Assembly (NCBI GenBank): GCA_020746105.1 | Contig: CM036622.1 | Location: forward strand, 21,491,487-21,555,486 | Direction of reading: 5' to 3' | DNA length: 64,000 nt | From: Trogon surrucura | Lineage: Eukaryota; Chordata; Aves; Trogoniformes; Trogonidae | In this document: one piece after another, positions 39,397-51,117 of the stretch | How positions within the stretch are numbered: position 1 is the first letter of the stretch | How the letters are laid out: each line of letters starts with the position of its first letter | The notes under the pieces: model-generated | What the model was told of the DNA's origin: nothing | What the model saw: the letters and a program-made list of their open reading frames with translations, nothing else | The model's database searches: none | Program-made: the position numbers and the translations under genes

Positions 39397-41864
39397 AAAT
39401 CATAGAATCATAGAATCATAGAATGTTAGGGATTGGAAGGGACCTCGAAAGATCATCAAGTCCAATCCCCCTGCCAGAGCAGGAATGCCTAGATTATGCT
39501 ACACAGGAACGTGTCCAGGCAGGTCTTGAATGTCTCCAGAGAAGGAGACTCCACAACCTCTCTGGGCAGCCTGTTCCAGCGCTCCGTCACCCTCACTGAG
39601 AAGAAGTTTCTTCTCGAGTTTAAGCGGAACCTCTTATGTTCCAGTTTCAGCCCATTACCCCTTGTCCTATCATTGGTTGTCACTGAGAAGAGCCTGGCTC
39701 CATCCTCGTGACACTCACCCTTGATATATTTGTAAACATTAATGAGGTCACCCCTCAGTCTGCTCTTCTCCAAACTAAAGAGCCCCAGCTCCCTCAGTCT
39801 TTTCTCATAAGGGAGATGCTCCACTCCCTTAATCATCCTAGTTGCCCTGTGCTGGACTCTCTCCAGCAGTTCCCTGTCTTTCTTGAACTGAGGGGCCCAG
39901 AACTGGACACAATATTCCAGATGGGGTCTCACCAGGGCAGAGTAGAGGGGAAGGAGAACCTCTCTTGACCTACTAACCACCCCCCTTCTAATACACCCCA
40001 GGATGCCATTGGCCTTCCTGGCCACAAGGGCACACTGCTGGCTCATGGTCATCCTGCTGTCCACCAAGACTCCCAGGTCCCTTTCCCCTACACTACTCTC
40101 TAATAAGTCATTCCCCAACTTATACTGGAACCTGGGGTTGTTCCTACCCAGATGCAAGACTCTACACTTACCCTTGTTATGTTTCATTAAATTTTTCCCC
40201 GCCCAACTCTCCAGCCTGTCCAGGTCTCGCTGGATGGCAGCGCAGCCTTCTGGTGTGTCAGCCACTCCTCCCAGCTTGGTGTCATCAGCAAACTTGCTGA
40301 TAGTACTCTCTAGTCCCTCATCCAAGTCATCGATGAATATATTGAATAATACTGGTCCCAGTACCGACCCTTGAGGGACTCCACTGGATACAGGCCTCCA
40401 ACCAGACTCCGCCCCATTGACCACGACTCTTTGGCTTCTTCCCCTTAGCCAGTTCACAGTCCACCTCACTACCCGAGAGTCTAGACCACACTTCCTCAGT
40501 TTAGCAGCAAGGATGCTGTGGGAGACTGTGTCAAATGCTTTACTGAAGTCAAGGTAGACCACATCCACCGCTCTGCCATCATCTATCCATCTTGTTATAT
40601 CCTCGTAAAAGGCTATGAGGTTAGTCAAGCACGACTTCCCTTTGGGGAAGCCATGTTGACTGTCTCTAATGACCCTCTTATCCCTGATATGCCTTGAGAT
40701 GGCACCAAGGATAAGTCGTTCCATCACTTTCCCAGGGATGGAGGTGAGGCTGACCGGTCTATAGTTACCCGGGTCCTCCTTCTTGCCCTTTTTGAAGACT
40801 GGAGAGACACTTGCTTCCGTCCAGTCCTTAGGCACCTCTCCCGTCTCCCAAGACTTGGCAAAGATGATGGAGAGTGGTCTAGCAATGACATCAGCCAGCT
40901 CCCTCAGCACCCGTGGATGCATCCCATCTGGACCCATGGATTTATGGATATCCAGATTGCTTAATTGGTCCCTAACCCAGTCCTCATCGACTAAAGCACA
41001 CTCCTCCACTGCCCTGACCTCCTCTGGGGCCTCAGGGGAACGGGGCTCCTCAGGACAGCCTCCGGCAGAGTAGACAGAGGCAAAGAAGGCATTCAGTAAC
41101 TCTGCCTTCTCTGTATCATGTGTCACCAAGGCACCCACCTCATTCATCAGTGGGCCTACATTGCCTCTGGTGTTAGTTTTATCTGCCACGTATTTGAAAA
41201 AGCTCTTCCTGTTGTCCTTGACCCCCCTCGCCAGATTCAATTCTAGGGAGGCCTTTGCTTTCCTAGTTGCCTCCCTACATCCTCGGACAACAGCCTTATA
41301 TTCTTCCCAAGTGGCCAGCCCCGCCTTCCAAGAGCTGTAAATTCTCCTCTTGCACTTGAGTTTAGCCAGTAGATCCCTGTTTAGCCACGCAGGTCTCCTG
41401 GTTCCCTTCCTTGACTTCCTACGTGTCAGGATGCTCTGATCTTGAGCACGGTAGAAGCAGTCCCTGAATGCTAACCAACTATCTTGGGCCCCTTTACCTT
41501 CAAACAGCCTTGCCCATGGGATTTTCTCGAGTAATTGTTTGAAAAATCCAAAGTTTGCCTTGGCAAAGTCCAGGGTTGCAATTCTGCTTGCTATTTTGTT
41601 TCTGCTACATGAGATCCTGAACTCCACCATTTCATGGTCACTGCAGCCAAGGCAGCCCTCAACCTTTACTGCTTCAACCAGATCCTCCTTGTTAGCGAGG
41701 AGGAGGTCCAGCAGTGCTCCTCTCCTAGTCGGCTCCTCCACCATTTGCATCAGAAAATTATCATCGATGCACTGGAGGAACCTCCTGGACTGTGGCTGGC
41801 TGGCTGAATTGTCCTTCCAGCAAATATCAGGGAAGTTAAAATCCCCCACGACAACCAGGGCCTG
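39397..41864 (-). mobile_element. CR1 LINE copy A, young, 5'-truncated
   Basis: Minus-strand CR1 of about 2.47 kb. The 3' end carries three ATTCTATG-type octamers (plus strand 39399-39424) after a ~90-bp 3' UTR. The 5' end is truncated inside the endonuclease domain of ORF2: CR1 homology stops near 41864, one codon after an in-frame TGA. ORF1, the promoter and the first part of the endonuclease are missing. The coding frame is otherwise uninterrupted, which implies recent insertion. Copy B at 51118 is a close relative in the opposite orientation. Confidence 0.95.
39489..41849 (-). CDS. CR1 ORF2 protein fragment: endonuclease C-terminal part plus reverse transcriptase
   Basis: Open for 786 codons to a TAG at 39491-39489, compared with about 900-1000 residues for full CR1 ORF2 proteins. 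The frame starts inside the apurinic-like endonuclease: GDFNFPD (residues 2-8) and the catalytic SDH (70-72) are present, while the N-terminal metal-binding motifs are missing. The reverse transcriptase begins near residue 345 with NYRPVSLT (362-369), SQHGF (397-401), the catalytic YLDFSKAFD (432-440), [11 protein letters not shown] (489-499) and FADD (520-523), so the polymerase active-site aspartates are intact. A conserved C-terminal CR1 segment follows ([15 protein letters not shown], around 633-647). The first codon is GTG and there is no natural start, so this is a dead-on-arrival fragment. In a full element the protein nicks target DNA and copies CR1 RNA there. Confidence 0.93.
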   Translation of the reverse strand: MGDFNFPDICWKDNSASQPQSRRFLQCIDDNFLMQMVEEPTRRGALLDLLLANKEDLVEAVKVEGCLGCSDHEMVEFRISCSRNKIASRIATLDFAKANFGFFKQLLEKIPWARLFEGKGAQDSWLAFRDCFYRAQDQSILTRRKSRKGTRRPAWLNRDLLAKLKCKRRIYSSWKAGLATWEEYKAVVRGCREATRKAKASLELNLARGVKDNRKSFFKYVADKTNTRGNVGPLMNEVGALVTHDTEKAELLNAFFASVYSAGGCPEEPRSPEAPEEVRAVEECALVDEDWVRDQLSNLDIHKSMGPDGMHPRVLRELADVIARPLSIIFAKSWETGEVPKDWTEASVSPVFKKGKKEDPGNYRPVSLTSIPGKVMERLILGAISRHIRDKRVIRDSQHGFPKGKSCLTNLIAFYEDITRWIDDGRAVDVVYLDFSKAFDTVSHSILAAKLRKCGLDSRVVRWTVNWLRGRSQRVVVNGAESGWRPVSSGVPQGSVLGPVLFNIFIDDLDEGLESTISKFADDTKLGGVADTPEGCAAIQRDLDRLESWAGKNLMKHNKGKCRVLHLGRNNPRFQYKLGNDLLESSVGERDLGVLVDSRMTMSQQCALVARKANGILGCIRRGVVSRSREVLLPLYSALVRPHLEYCVQFWAPQFKKDRELLERVQHRATRMIKGVEHLPYEKRLRELGLFSLEKSRLRGDLINVYKYIKGECHEDGARLFSVTTNDRTRGNGLKLEHKRFRLNSRRNFFSVRVTERWNRLPREVVESPSLETFKTCLDTFLCSII

Positions 41865-42298
41865 TCATGCACCATGTCATCTCTCTTTTTTCTTTTTCCC
41901 TTTTTACAGATCATTAAGTCAAGCCATTTTTTACAGTTTTTCTTTTTCCCTTACAGGCAAGATGAGTCTGTGTTGTGGCCTCCCTGGTGTGCGTTGTAAT
42001 TTCCAGTCCTGCCACACAGTCTCACATTAGGTGCCTGCACCCTGGCAGGCTTCAAACTCAGCTTGCTGCAGGCAAAGGCCTTTACAATACCAGTCCTTAC
42101 TTTGGGTACACAATGTTTCACACATCACTGAATGAAACTATTACCTGGGTTTTTTTCCCCAGAAACCAACTTCTTTCATAAATTTTTGTGACTTCATTTT
42201 CTTTCTGGACTCAGAGGAAATGCTATATACGTAGGCTACCAGGGTGCTTGAGGACATTGTAGAAGCACTAGTAGCTTTCAGAAAAGGAGAACTAGGGG
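41865..42298. other. Spacer between two CR1 insertions, with tandem pyrimidine repeats
   Basis: A 434-bp interval. Its left part carries two pyrimidine tracts (tttttctttttccc at 41887-41900 and 41937-41950) 50 bp apart. Each is followed by TTTACAG or TTACAG, with a further ttttttacag between, giving three sequences that look like vertebrate 3' splice acceptors on the plus strand. No coding exon follows that I can recognise. It is more likely a small T-rich duplication than a real acceptor cluster. Confidence 0.5.
41887..41956 (+). repeat. Imperfect tandem pyrimidine repeat (50-bp period)
   Basis: The 14-mer tttttctttttccc occurs at 41887 and 41937, each leading into a T-rich ..ACAG sequence. 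It begins about 20 bp beyond the truncated 5' end of CR1 copy A. Confidence 0.6.
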
Positions 42299-42380
42299 TC
42301 ATAGAATCATAGAATGTGTTGGGCTGGAAGAGACCTTTAAGGTCATCTAGTCCAATCCCCCTGCAGTGAACAGGGACAGA
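42299..42380 (-). mobile_element. CR1 LINE 3'-end fragment
   Basis: The plus strand reads catagaatcatagaatgtg, then the ggctggaag..gacctttaaggtcatctagtcc block that is the reverse complement of a CR1 3' end. About 80 bp match well. A short similarity, tgttgctcagagc at about 42434-42446, may be a more distal part of the same element, separated by an insertion of unrelated sequence. Subfamily features match the 14771 fragment, not copies A and B. Confidence 0.85.
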
Positions 42381-44619
42381 TGGCTGATTACATCTATCCA
42401 TAATAACTCGGGAGACATCAGCAGGAGATAGGTGTTGCTCAGAGCAGCAGACAGAGAACAGAAAATAGAATTCCCAGGTGAGGATGGATCAGGAAAATCT
42501 GTAACTCGTAAAAACACTTCCAGAAATTGCTCAGCTATGCACCCAGGGATGGATCTAGGGAATACAGATACAATCTGTAGATTACTGGAGGTGAGTGAAA
42601 CAGAGAAGGATGAGAACTCCAGTTCCTTAGAAAGGAAGGACCAAAGGGACATGATGGTGTGAGGCCTTTTGAGATTTTGGCAATGGTCTAAAGATAACAG
42701 AGAAATGTGCAGCACTTGTTTCAAGCAGCGTAAACATAGGAAGAGAGGTGGTTTCCCTCATTCAACAGGTTCCAAATTTCATCATGAAAATATTATCATG
42801 AAAGGACTAATTTTCTAGTCTCAGGCTGACAAAACCATTTGTGGATTATAGGACTAACATTTTGAAGTTGTAGAAAGGTGACATCCATTTTACAAAAAGA
42901 TGAAACATTCGCTTCTTACTGCTCTTCTAGTGCACAGTCCTACCACCACTTCCAAATTGTTCCATTTTATCCACGTTTCCAATCAATAGCCTTAATTTTG
43001 GCATTTCCCAACTGCTGACTTCTTGATTTTAGGCCTTTATCATTCTTTTAGTTTCTTTGAACATCATAGCTATAAAATAAATAACTGATGACTAATGCAA
43101 ATCATTCACTGGGAATGTTGGCCTGTTCTCACTGAACCAGTATCAATAAACAAATCTGATCATTATTTCACCAGTTTTCATAAAAACAACTCTTTATAAT
43201 AATCCAAGGCAATCCTCCTCCAGAAGTCTCTGCCAGCACTCGAAGTTTTACGTACTAGAATTGAATCTCTGCTCCCTGTGCCTAATTTCTTTTATCTGTT
43301 CAAATGTTCCTTTCTGCCTGTTGCTGTGTAAAAGATCCACACAAATAACAGTGGAACCACTGCCAGTGGTGCATTAACTGTACATAAATGCTTTTGATGC
43401 ATAGTGTAAATCAACTGCAATAAATGAGAAACTTCCTGTCCCTCATCACTTGCCATTAACAGTTACTTCATGTATTATTCGTTACCCCAGATGGCAAAAA
43501 AATTTAAAAGGAAATCTGTTTTGATTCTGCCAGTGGTCCTGCAAGCAAAAGAGAAGAGACACATTAGGGTAGATCAGCAAAGTGAGCATGGCAGTGGCAA
43601 GAGCTAAAACAGTTAAAATGCTTCAGGGTAGCACACCACTGAGGCGAGTGGAGAAGGTTTACACCATTCTACACCCACGCTGTGTTTACCTTTGTAAAGT
43701 ACATAAACAGGCTTTCTTCACAGTGAAAAGCCATCAACACTCAAGACTGCTTCACACACAGGCTATGTCTGGATTTCCTTACACTGGCTTAGCAATCAAT
43801 CAGTTAAATCAGCATGTTCCCCCAACATGTTGTCCTACAGTAAAATAAATGTATAAATCTTCTCATCTAGAAAAATTCATTCTTCTCCAGTTTTGGGTGC
43901 TTGAGGAAAGGGTGCAGTTGGAAAGTCTGGAGACAAATTCATCACTACCCTCAAACACAGAAAGCATGACCAATGTTGGTATTAACTCTTCAGTATCCTG
44001 CAGTCAGGTCTAGCCATTTCCATGCCCGTTCTAGATATTGGTCTCGCAGCTGTGAACACCACCATTCCATCCCCACAAGAAAGCTTTTAGATATAGCCAG
44101 GGCCTGTTCCCGGGCTCTGACTCCAGCTGGCATGGTTTGGCCATGTTTATGCTGTTAATCTCTTTCATCCTCTAAATCACAGTTAAAAGAATGAGCAGCA
44201 TCCAAGTTGCAGCCAGGCTGCCTTGGGAACCATCCCCAGCCCATGAGAATTCTTGAAGCATGCTCAGGAGTTGTTTGGGAGAGAGCAGGTTGGTGCAGGC
44301 CAAAATCATACCCAGAAGCACACTGACAAGGGTGCCAATGACTGAGATCCAGTGCTCAAGCTTTGGCACTGCTTATTACAGCTATTCCTGAGGTAGGAGA
44401 TTCAGGAACTGGTCTGAATTGTATTAGTAATCTTTCATCTTAGATCAGATCTATTGCTAATAAACTTAATTCTAGCAGTGACCAGACAGTAAAATCTTTT
44501 TTTTCCTGAAACACAGGCTCTTGCATGTTATCAGCATGCAGAGCTAAAAACGTTCTGCATGCCCAATCCAAAAGCAATTCAAGTCAGAGAAAGTCTGAAA
44601 ATTAATAAAAAGCAAAACA
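42381..44619. other. Non-coding sequence, no gene recognised
   Basis: About 2.2 kb with short unrelated frames only. A 65-codon minus-strand frame at 44172-44369 would encode two hydrophobic stretches (WISVIGTLVSVLLGMILAC and a C-terminal one), but it has no recognisable homology and no convincing splice context. Confidence 0.55.
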
Positions 44620-45238
44620 GGGAACATCATTGTTCCGTTGTACAGTTCCTTCATTCGCTTTTACCTTCAGTACTGTACCCAACTTGAACGAGAAGAGGGT
44701 CTTAAAGGAAGGAGACAGGAATGATCAAAGGTGTGAAAAACTGGGGAATCACTGAGTGGTCTCAGACTCTTCTGCCTGGACTGGGTGTGGTATGATGAAG
44801 GTCTATAAAATTCAGTGTAGTAAGAAGTGGCTGGATTGTGAATGACTGCTCACTCACTCTTCCAGTAAAACAACCAGAGCCACCAGATGAAGTTAGATGG
44901 AGCTGGGTTTGCCACATGGAGAAGTGTGGTTTTACCCAGCAAGTGGAGAACCTATAGAGCTTTTACCAAAGAGTTATGTGTACATGAAAAGTTTACATAG
45001 GCTTGAGGGAAGACTGGACAAATGCTCGAAATAGAAATCCCCTGGGTTACAAAATAGACAAACTTCACCGGGGTCAGGAAATCCCCTGAGCCGAAAATAG
45101 TTGGAGGCTGAAAGAAGAAATTATGTGTGCTCGCCCTGTTCTCACTCTCGTCTTCTTAGAGGCACTACTGAGCCAGGTGGTCCCAGGGGTATGAGCCACC
45201 ACGGCCATCCTTAATGGTGACAAAGATGGACTCGGGAT
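44620..45238 (+). pseudogene. Old CR1 LINE relic: C-terminal RT region and 3' end
   Basis: From 44623 the frame reads NIIVPLYSSFIRFYLQYCTQ, aligned with [18 protein letters not shown] near residue 640 of copy A. The downstream sequence keeps CR1 landmarks in order: aatgatcaaaggtgtg (R-MIKGVE), ctcagactcttctgcctgga (LGLFSLE), ggtctataaaattcag (VYKYIK region), and gaaaagtttacataggct..gactggacaaatgctcg (the final LDTF-like segment). A 3'-UTR-like stretch ends near gatggactcggg. Frameshifts and stops are frequent, so it is far older than copies A and B and belongs to a different, deeply diverged CR1/L3-like lineage. Confidence 0.75.
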
Positions 45239-48200
45239 GAAATACTGTCTCTTCATCCTCGGGGCTGAAGTTACACTGACGATGTCCCCACGCAAATTGC
45301 TCTGTTTTCTACAAGGGTCCCAGCCTCGCACGGCACTGGGAAGAGTCTGTCCCTCCTGAGCACCTCATATCACTTGTACCATATCACTGCAGGGTAGTCA
45401 AGTGTCTACATCAACTGTACCACATCTAAACAACACTAAATTACAGCACCAACTTAGCCAAAACTTAAATAACGGGGAAATTATCCTGGTGGCTGCACAG
45501 TAGGTCACAATCTTGAATTAATACAGCAAAAATAAATTCGGTGTTGGTTTTGCAGTTAGTGTTTTAGTGTCTTTCAGAGGTAGTGTATGGACCCTCCTAA
45601 CTGTTCATGCTGCAATTTGGAATCCTCCCTGGAATCCTGCCTGCTTCAATTTTCTGTTTAAAATTTTACGTGTGATATTACACAGGATTTGGGAGTAAGG
45701 GAATAGGGAAGGGCAAGCTATCACTGCATGTGGGATTTGAAAGGCCATTTCAGTCAGCTTTCTCTTCTGCCACAGGAAACAGTGATTTATTGGTGAAACG
45801 CCTAATGCAGCTGGGAAGCTCTGCTGAAGTCTTGCATTTGTGTGAATATTTCCCACATGAGAAAAGCCCAGATGGGAAATAGTCACACAATAGGAGGGAG
45901 AAACCTGGAAAGTGGTAATGTCAACAGAGATTTAATAGTAATAGTGTGCAGCAAATTGGACACGCAGTACAGAGTAATACAGTAGTGAAACAGACCAAAG
46001 CTGGTTTGGGTTGAGTCACCAGAAGCTTCATTTCAGACACTGGAATGTAGCCTTAATTTCTGGGCATGTCGTTACCTGAAAGATTAACTAACTGGAATGA
46101 ATTCTGAGGAGGGCGGCAAAACTACCGCAGAAAGCGAGACCAGTTGCTAGTAACACATCCTGACCAAGCCGTGAACGCAGGGGTAGAGGCTGCACGAGGG
46201 GGGCGAGCACAGTGATCTGCAGGATGTGAATGCCAAGCTGAGAGGAGAGCACAGTGCCCTACCAGGAAAGACAAAGAAATGTTGCAAAAAAAAGAAGTGA
46301 GATAAAAGTTATGGGGCAGTTTCCTGGCAGTGGGATGTGTTAGGCTGTGGAATGGCCACCAGAGCAAAGATACAAGTAGCTGAGATGTTTTGTACTGTAA
46401 AAGGGAGATGAAAGCACAGCAGGAATACTCTGCATTGGTGGAGAGATGGGCTGGAAATCTCAGGGCTTTCCCAGTGCTCAGGTCTACCGGCCGTAGGTTC
46501 ATGATCTACTGACTGAAGATGACACAAAGCACGTAAGGGGAAACTGTAACAGATTTTCAGTTGGTGTGAAATGGCCTATTCATATCAACACAACCCTTAT
46601 CACCATGTACACCGTCGCTGAACATCTACCTTCAGAACAGTAGCGAGGAGGAGAGAGGGAAGTCACACTTCCTCGCTTGCATGTGCAAAGCCAATACCAC
46701 ACGGTTCAAAATAGTACAATACCCTTGAAAGGAAATTGCTTCCGAAGTCTTCTACATGATGAATTATTACATCATGACTGCACTGTTATTTCACCTATAA
46801 CAAACCTCTAAAATACATCTTGGTACAGAAGAAAAAAAAATTACAGTGGTGTCAGTATTCTTTTCCATAGAGATTTCATACTAATAATTTTTGATAAAAC
46901 CCCTAACCCAAACCCCAGTCTTTGAAATTTAGTATTAGTCACTCTATTCCTTCATCATTCAAAGAACAAAGAAATCTCTTAAACATATAAGAGTATTGCC
47001 CTGAATCAATGCCATTACCTTTTCACAGTAGAAACTACCAGGGTGGACAGAGTTAACAAACAGTTCCCACATTATCGGATATCCTCAGAATCACTACAGA
47101 TGTCATCTAGGAGAAGCAGAAAGCATAGGGTCTGAAGAACAGGGTTAACGGCAGAGTTCGAGCCTTAACACTGAATTTCTTAGATCTTTCTGCCTTCTCA
47201 GACCACTGGAGTTATCTCAGTAGGCTGTGTGTATGTCTGACTTTCAGTCTTAAGCGGAGTTTGCAAGGTAAATCTCAGCAGTGCGGCTTTACGATGATCC
47301 CTTTTGGAAGGCTGAATGTGAGTAAAGCTAGAAATTTAAGAAGTCTGGATCAGCATCAGGTGCTGGTCAACACTGTCAGCATCTACTGCTCTTGTTCAAA
47401 GCTGGGATAAGGGGGCGTTGTTAACTCTGAGTTTATTATTCTGCAGATGCACAAACTGTGCTGTGACAAGAGTTACGCTTGAAGCTTCAGGAGACACGAT
47501 TCTGGATATACTGAATTTCAGAAGGCATGTGGGCAGCTAGGCCCTCGGACAGCTTCTGCAACTGTTTGCACTTGCTCTTCAATCATATTTAAGGATGCAT
47601 ACCTATTTAGTTTCTTCTAGTCGTTTCCAATGAAGAAGAATGAGAAAAGGGGAAGAAAAACCAAAAAAACAAAGGAAGGAATGGCTTTACACTGACACTT
47701 AAAGAAAAATTCATCTCTTAAGCATTATTACAGCTCCTTACTCCTCCGGTGGCACTCAGCTCCCACATCAAGGTCAGCATTTGCTGAACTTGGAATAAAC
47801 ACCCCACCATTAGTAATGACTTTCTGCTGAATATGGGATATCACTGGCAACATACTATGGGCCTCCAACAGGAGCAGTGTAACTTTAAAAGTTTACCACT
47901 TAACATTTCATATTTCACTTATATGCACACATATGCACTTATTTCACCAAGGCTTAGAGGGCTGGTGAAATGCAGCAAGCATGGAGACTGCTGTTATATT
48001 TTCTCAGAAGCACTGCCTCTACAGGATCTCTACAGGTCTCCAGGGAGGACTGAAGCCTTATTGTGCGATCTTGCAGATTATTTCTGTTTGTGTACTCGAC
48101 CCCAAGTGAGAGGAAATGAAACATAACCATTTTGTGGGCTGTGAAGGGGGAGAAGTGCAGCCGCGTGCCTGAGGCACAACTGGGAGGCAGTGACCTAGGT

Positions 48201-51084
48201 TGGGCGCCAGCTTCCAGAGATCAGATTCATGCCTTGGTGCTGTGCACTCGGCAGTGAGTGGCAGAATTGCATCTCCTGCCTTTCATTTTCCTCCAGGTGA
48301 AATGAAGATGCTATCAGCTGAGAGGCCCTCTGAGGTGAAAAAGCCCCTAAAGCCTTACAAATATCACCAGTTGTAATTTTAACATTTCACTCCATGTTCA
48401 GAGGAGTGGTGTTCTTAAAAGGGCAAAGTATTATTTTTCTCTGCCCTCCTCTAGAATAAAGCAGGAACCCTGGCAAGAGCTTCAGAGGTTAATGTGACAA
48501 CTATCCACATTCGCTGCAGAAAATTCAGATGTATCTTTGTTAAGAAACTAAGAAAGGATTTCTCTCAAGAATGTGTGGCTTTTGAGCCTTGAAAAATCTT
48601 ATTAGTCAGATAGGGAGAAAAAAAAAGTATATATAAGCAAGCCATTCTAGGCATCGAGCAGCTTGTAAAGAGAAAGAACACAATTATGCTGAGCTGCAGG
48701 GCCCAAAGTTTAACAGATCAGACCCCATGTGCCCTAACACCCTTCGTCTAACTCTGAGTTTCTGAGCTACTTTAAGCTCTCTGTCAAAACGGCGTGAGCC
48801 TCAGCAATTTATTTCACAAGTACAAGGCACCAGTTTAAGGTAAAGCTGATGCAACCTGGGAGTAGCTGGATCAGTGAGATACGACTCTCATGTCTAAACA
48901 GGGCTTTGGGCTGAGCAGAGCTGGCTTAAAGCAACTTTCCCATCACAAAATTGAATGGATAAATGTAGCAACAAGCGCTTTCTCTGACCCTCTGGTCCTT
49001 TGCTGCGGAGGGGACAGGAACACTCCATGTCATCGCAAGGCCCTTCTTTTCGTGTGTCAGCACAGTCATTGCTGAGAAATACTAATTGTAAAATTCCTTA
49101 ATAATCCAAGTTTCCTATAAACTCCAGAAAATTGAGGCCTCCAAATGTTACAATTTTATTAGGAAGCTATTTTCTCAAAGACTTCGTTTTGAAAACTAAC
49201 CCCAAGGCTTGGAATAGCTCTAAAACCTTAGTGGCTCTTTTAAAAACTAAGCAGTCCTTTTCCCTGTTTCTTATTTCTTAAACAAACTATTAAACAAAAA
49301 ATCCCTATTTCTAAAGTATTTACAATCGAATATTTTTGTCTCAGGAAGTACTTATACAAATAGAAAGAAACATTTTGCAATGCAGCAAGCCCCGTCCCAC
49401 TTCTGTTACAGTATAACACTTGGGCTAATGCCCCCACTTTAGAGAAGTTACAAAACACTTTTTAATTTCAGACCAGAAACCTGCCTGTTCCTTCCCCAGT
49501 GAGAAGGGCCACTGCATAGCAGCTGGAGAGCTGCTGCATGTTTAAGAAACACAAGAGAAAGTCAGAGACCTGATTTAAGCTTCATATTACATCTCTGGGG
49601 AAATCTGGAGACCATTCTTTGTCTCACTTACCCAGCAACAACTCAGAGCTAATTCTCCTCCCACGCTGCAGCAGTCCTGCACCTCACAGGGTTACTCACT
49701 AGTAACCCCGAGTTACCTGTTAACACCAAACCTGTGGCCCGTATGTCCTTTCTGTCAGCCCCGTGGCAGGGTTTCGCTAGGGACAGGAAAATGAAAGGTA
49801 ACTCCTTGAAAATTCTCCCCAAAGCTTCTCAGCTCTTCCTAAACCAACCACTGTCTTCTCATATCCCCTGTGCAGGATCATCCTCTCCCTCCCCACTCTG
49901 TGTTTGGACAGTGGGCACAGCAGCCTGCTCTGCTCTCTGCCCTGGGCCCCTGCATACTCTCACAATACGACGATTTATATGGAAGAGGGTGGTTGATTTC
50001 TCTCCTAAGTACCAGGCTGAGGGCTTGGTGGGCTTCCCTCTGGCTGAGCCCTGCTGATTTCGGTGGGAGGTGAGAATGCCCTGCACCTTTTGAAAGACTC
50101 AGAAGGTCCCCGGGCAAAGGATCTCATGAAACATGCACTTTTTACCATTGCAAAATGGTCCAAAATTAGCCTTTAAAAGCCATAAATTACCACAGCAAGC
50201 CAAGGAATTTGCATTTGTAAAGTACATGCCTGAGGTGCAGAACACATTAACAAAACACACAAATAAACAAAGCTGTTCAAAACCATATGTAATTATACAT
50301 CCAGGGCAAGGTGCCATGGAAATACAGAGCGGTTATGCATGTATGTTTGAAGGCAACGTTCTGCCCCAAGTCCAAGCTACTTTGTTTCCCCCGTAGGGAA
50401 ATAATACTAGAAAATACTGGCGCTCTCATAGTACTTACAGGGTAGCAGTAACTGAGGAAATTAACAGCTTGAAACACTTTTTGCACTGGACATGGCTGGT
50501 ATGTAAAGGCACACATTGGAGAACTGCTGCTCAAGTGCACACCTCTATCTGTAACCATATAAAATGCTGTTACTTACGCAAGGAGGATGCCATCCGGCAC
50601 CTTGAGGTGATTTAGGTACTCAACTCTCCATTTCCATGTGAGGCCTTCCAGCCTGCTCAGGCATTTAGAGCAATTCAGTGCAGCTGTGCAGCTATTAAGT
50701 GCAAGCATCACCCAAGCTCCCTGTGGTAGCCTTTCAAAAATACAGAGAAGCTAGTGATGACGGTCTAAGAACACTGTAAGGACATGGAGATTCATTTTAG
50801 TAATCTTCCCCCCGCATCCTGAAGACTGTCCTGTGGATGGAATTGTGACCTTGAAGCAGAATAATTTTTTCAGATATATATCCTGATATAGCAAGGGTGG
50901 CTTTGATTACCATACAGCTCAGCCACTAACAACATTTTGCATCGCTCTCGTGTCTTTACAGCAAGGACTGTGGGGCCTTCCTGAGGATAATGGAAAAATG
51001 AAACTTCGCAGCTCCTGTATGAAGCGCGCTCTCCTCCAGCATTGCACCAATATGTCCTTCAGTGAATCTCATTGCCTTCAGCTT
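45239..51084. other. Non-coding sequence, no gene recognised
   Basis: About 5.8 kb. Open frames are short (at most 126 codons) and show no family resemblance. A C-rich stretch near 46895-46918 resembles degenerate telomere repeats but is only two or three imperfect units. A GC-richer patch with overlapping frames on both strands lies at about 49860-50120, without exon signals I trust. Confidence 0.55.
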
Positions 51085-51103
51085 ATAGAATCATAGAATC
51101 ATA
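51085..51103 (-). repeat. Isolated inverted CR1 tail next to copy B
   Basis: The plus strand reads atagaatcatagaatcata, the reverse complement of the CR1 terminal octamer repeat. It has no CR1 body attached. It lies 14 bp upstream of the 5' junction of plus-strand copy B, so copy B is flanked by inverted copies of its own tail sequence. Confidence 0.8.
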
Positions 51104-51117
51104 ACCAGCTTTTTTTT

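Noticed and set aside
40003..40374. Plus-strand open frame inside CR1 copy A (and its mirror at 51444-51815 in copy B)
   Set aside because: It is the antisense shadow of the CR1 reverse transcriptase. It recurs only because the two copies are nearly identical.
41539..42030. 163-codon plus-strand frame across the CR1 A 5' boundary
   Set aside because: Half is antisense to the CR1 endonuclease and the rest is T-rich spacer. No sign of a protein.
44172..44369. 65-codon minus-strand frame with two hydrophobic segments
   Set aside because: Short, unrecognised, with no promoter or splice support. Hydrophobic runs arise easily in T-rich frames.
46895..46918. Interstitial telomere-like sequence
   Set aside because: Only two or three imperfect CCCTAA-like units; too short to call.
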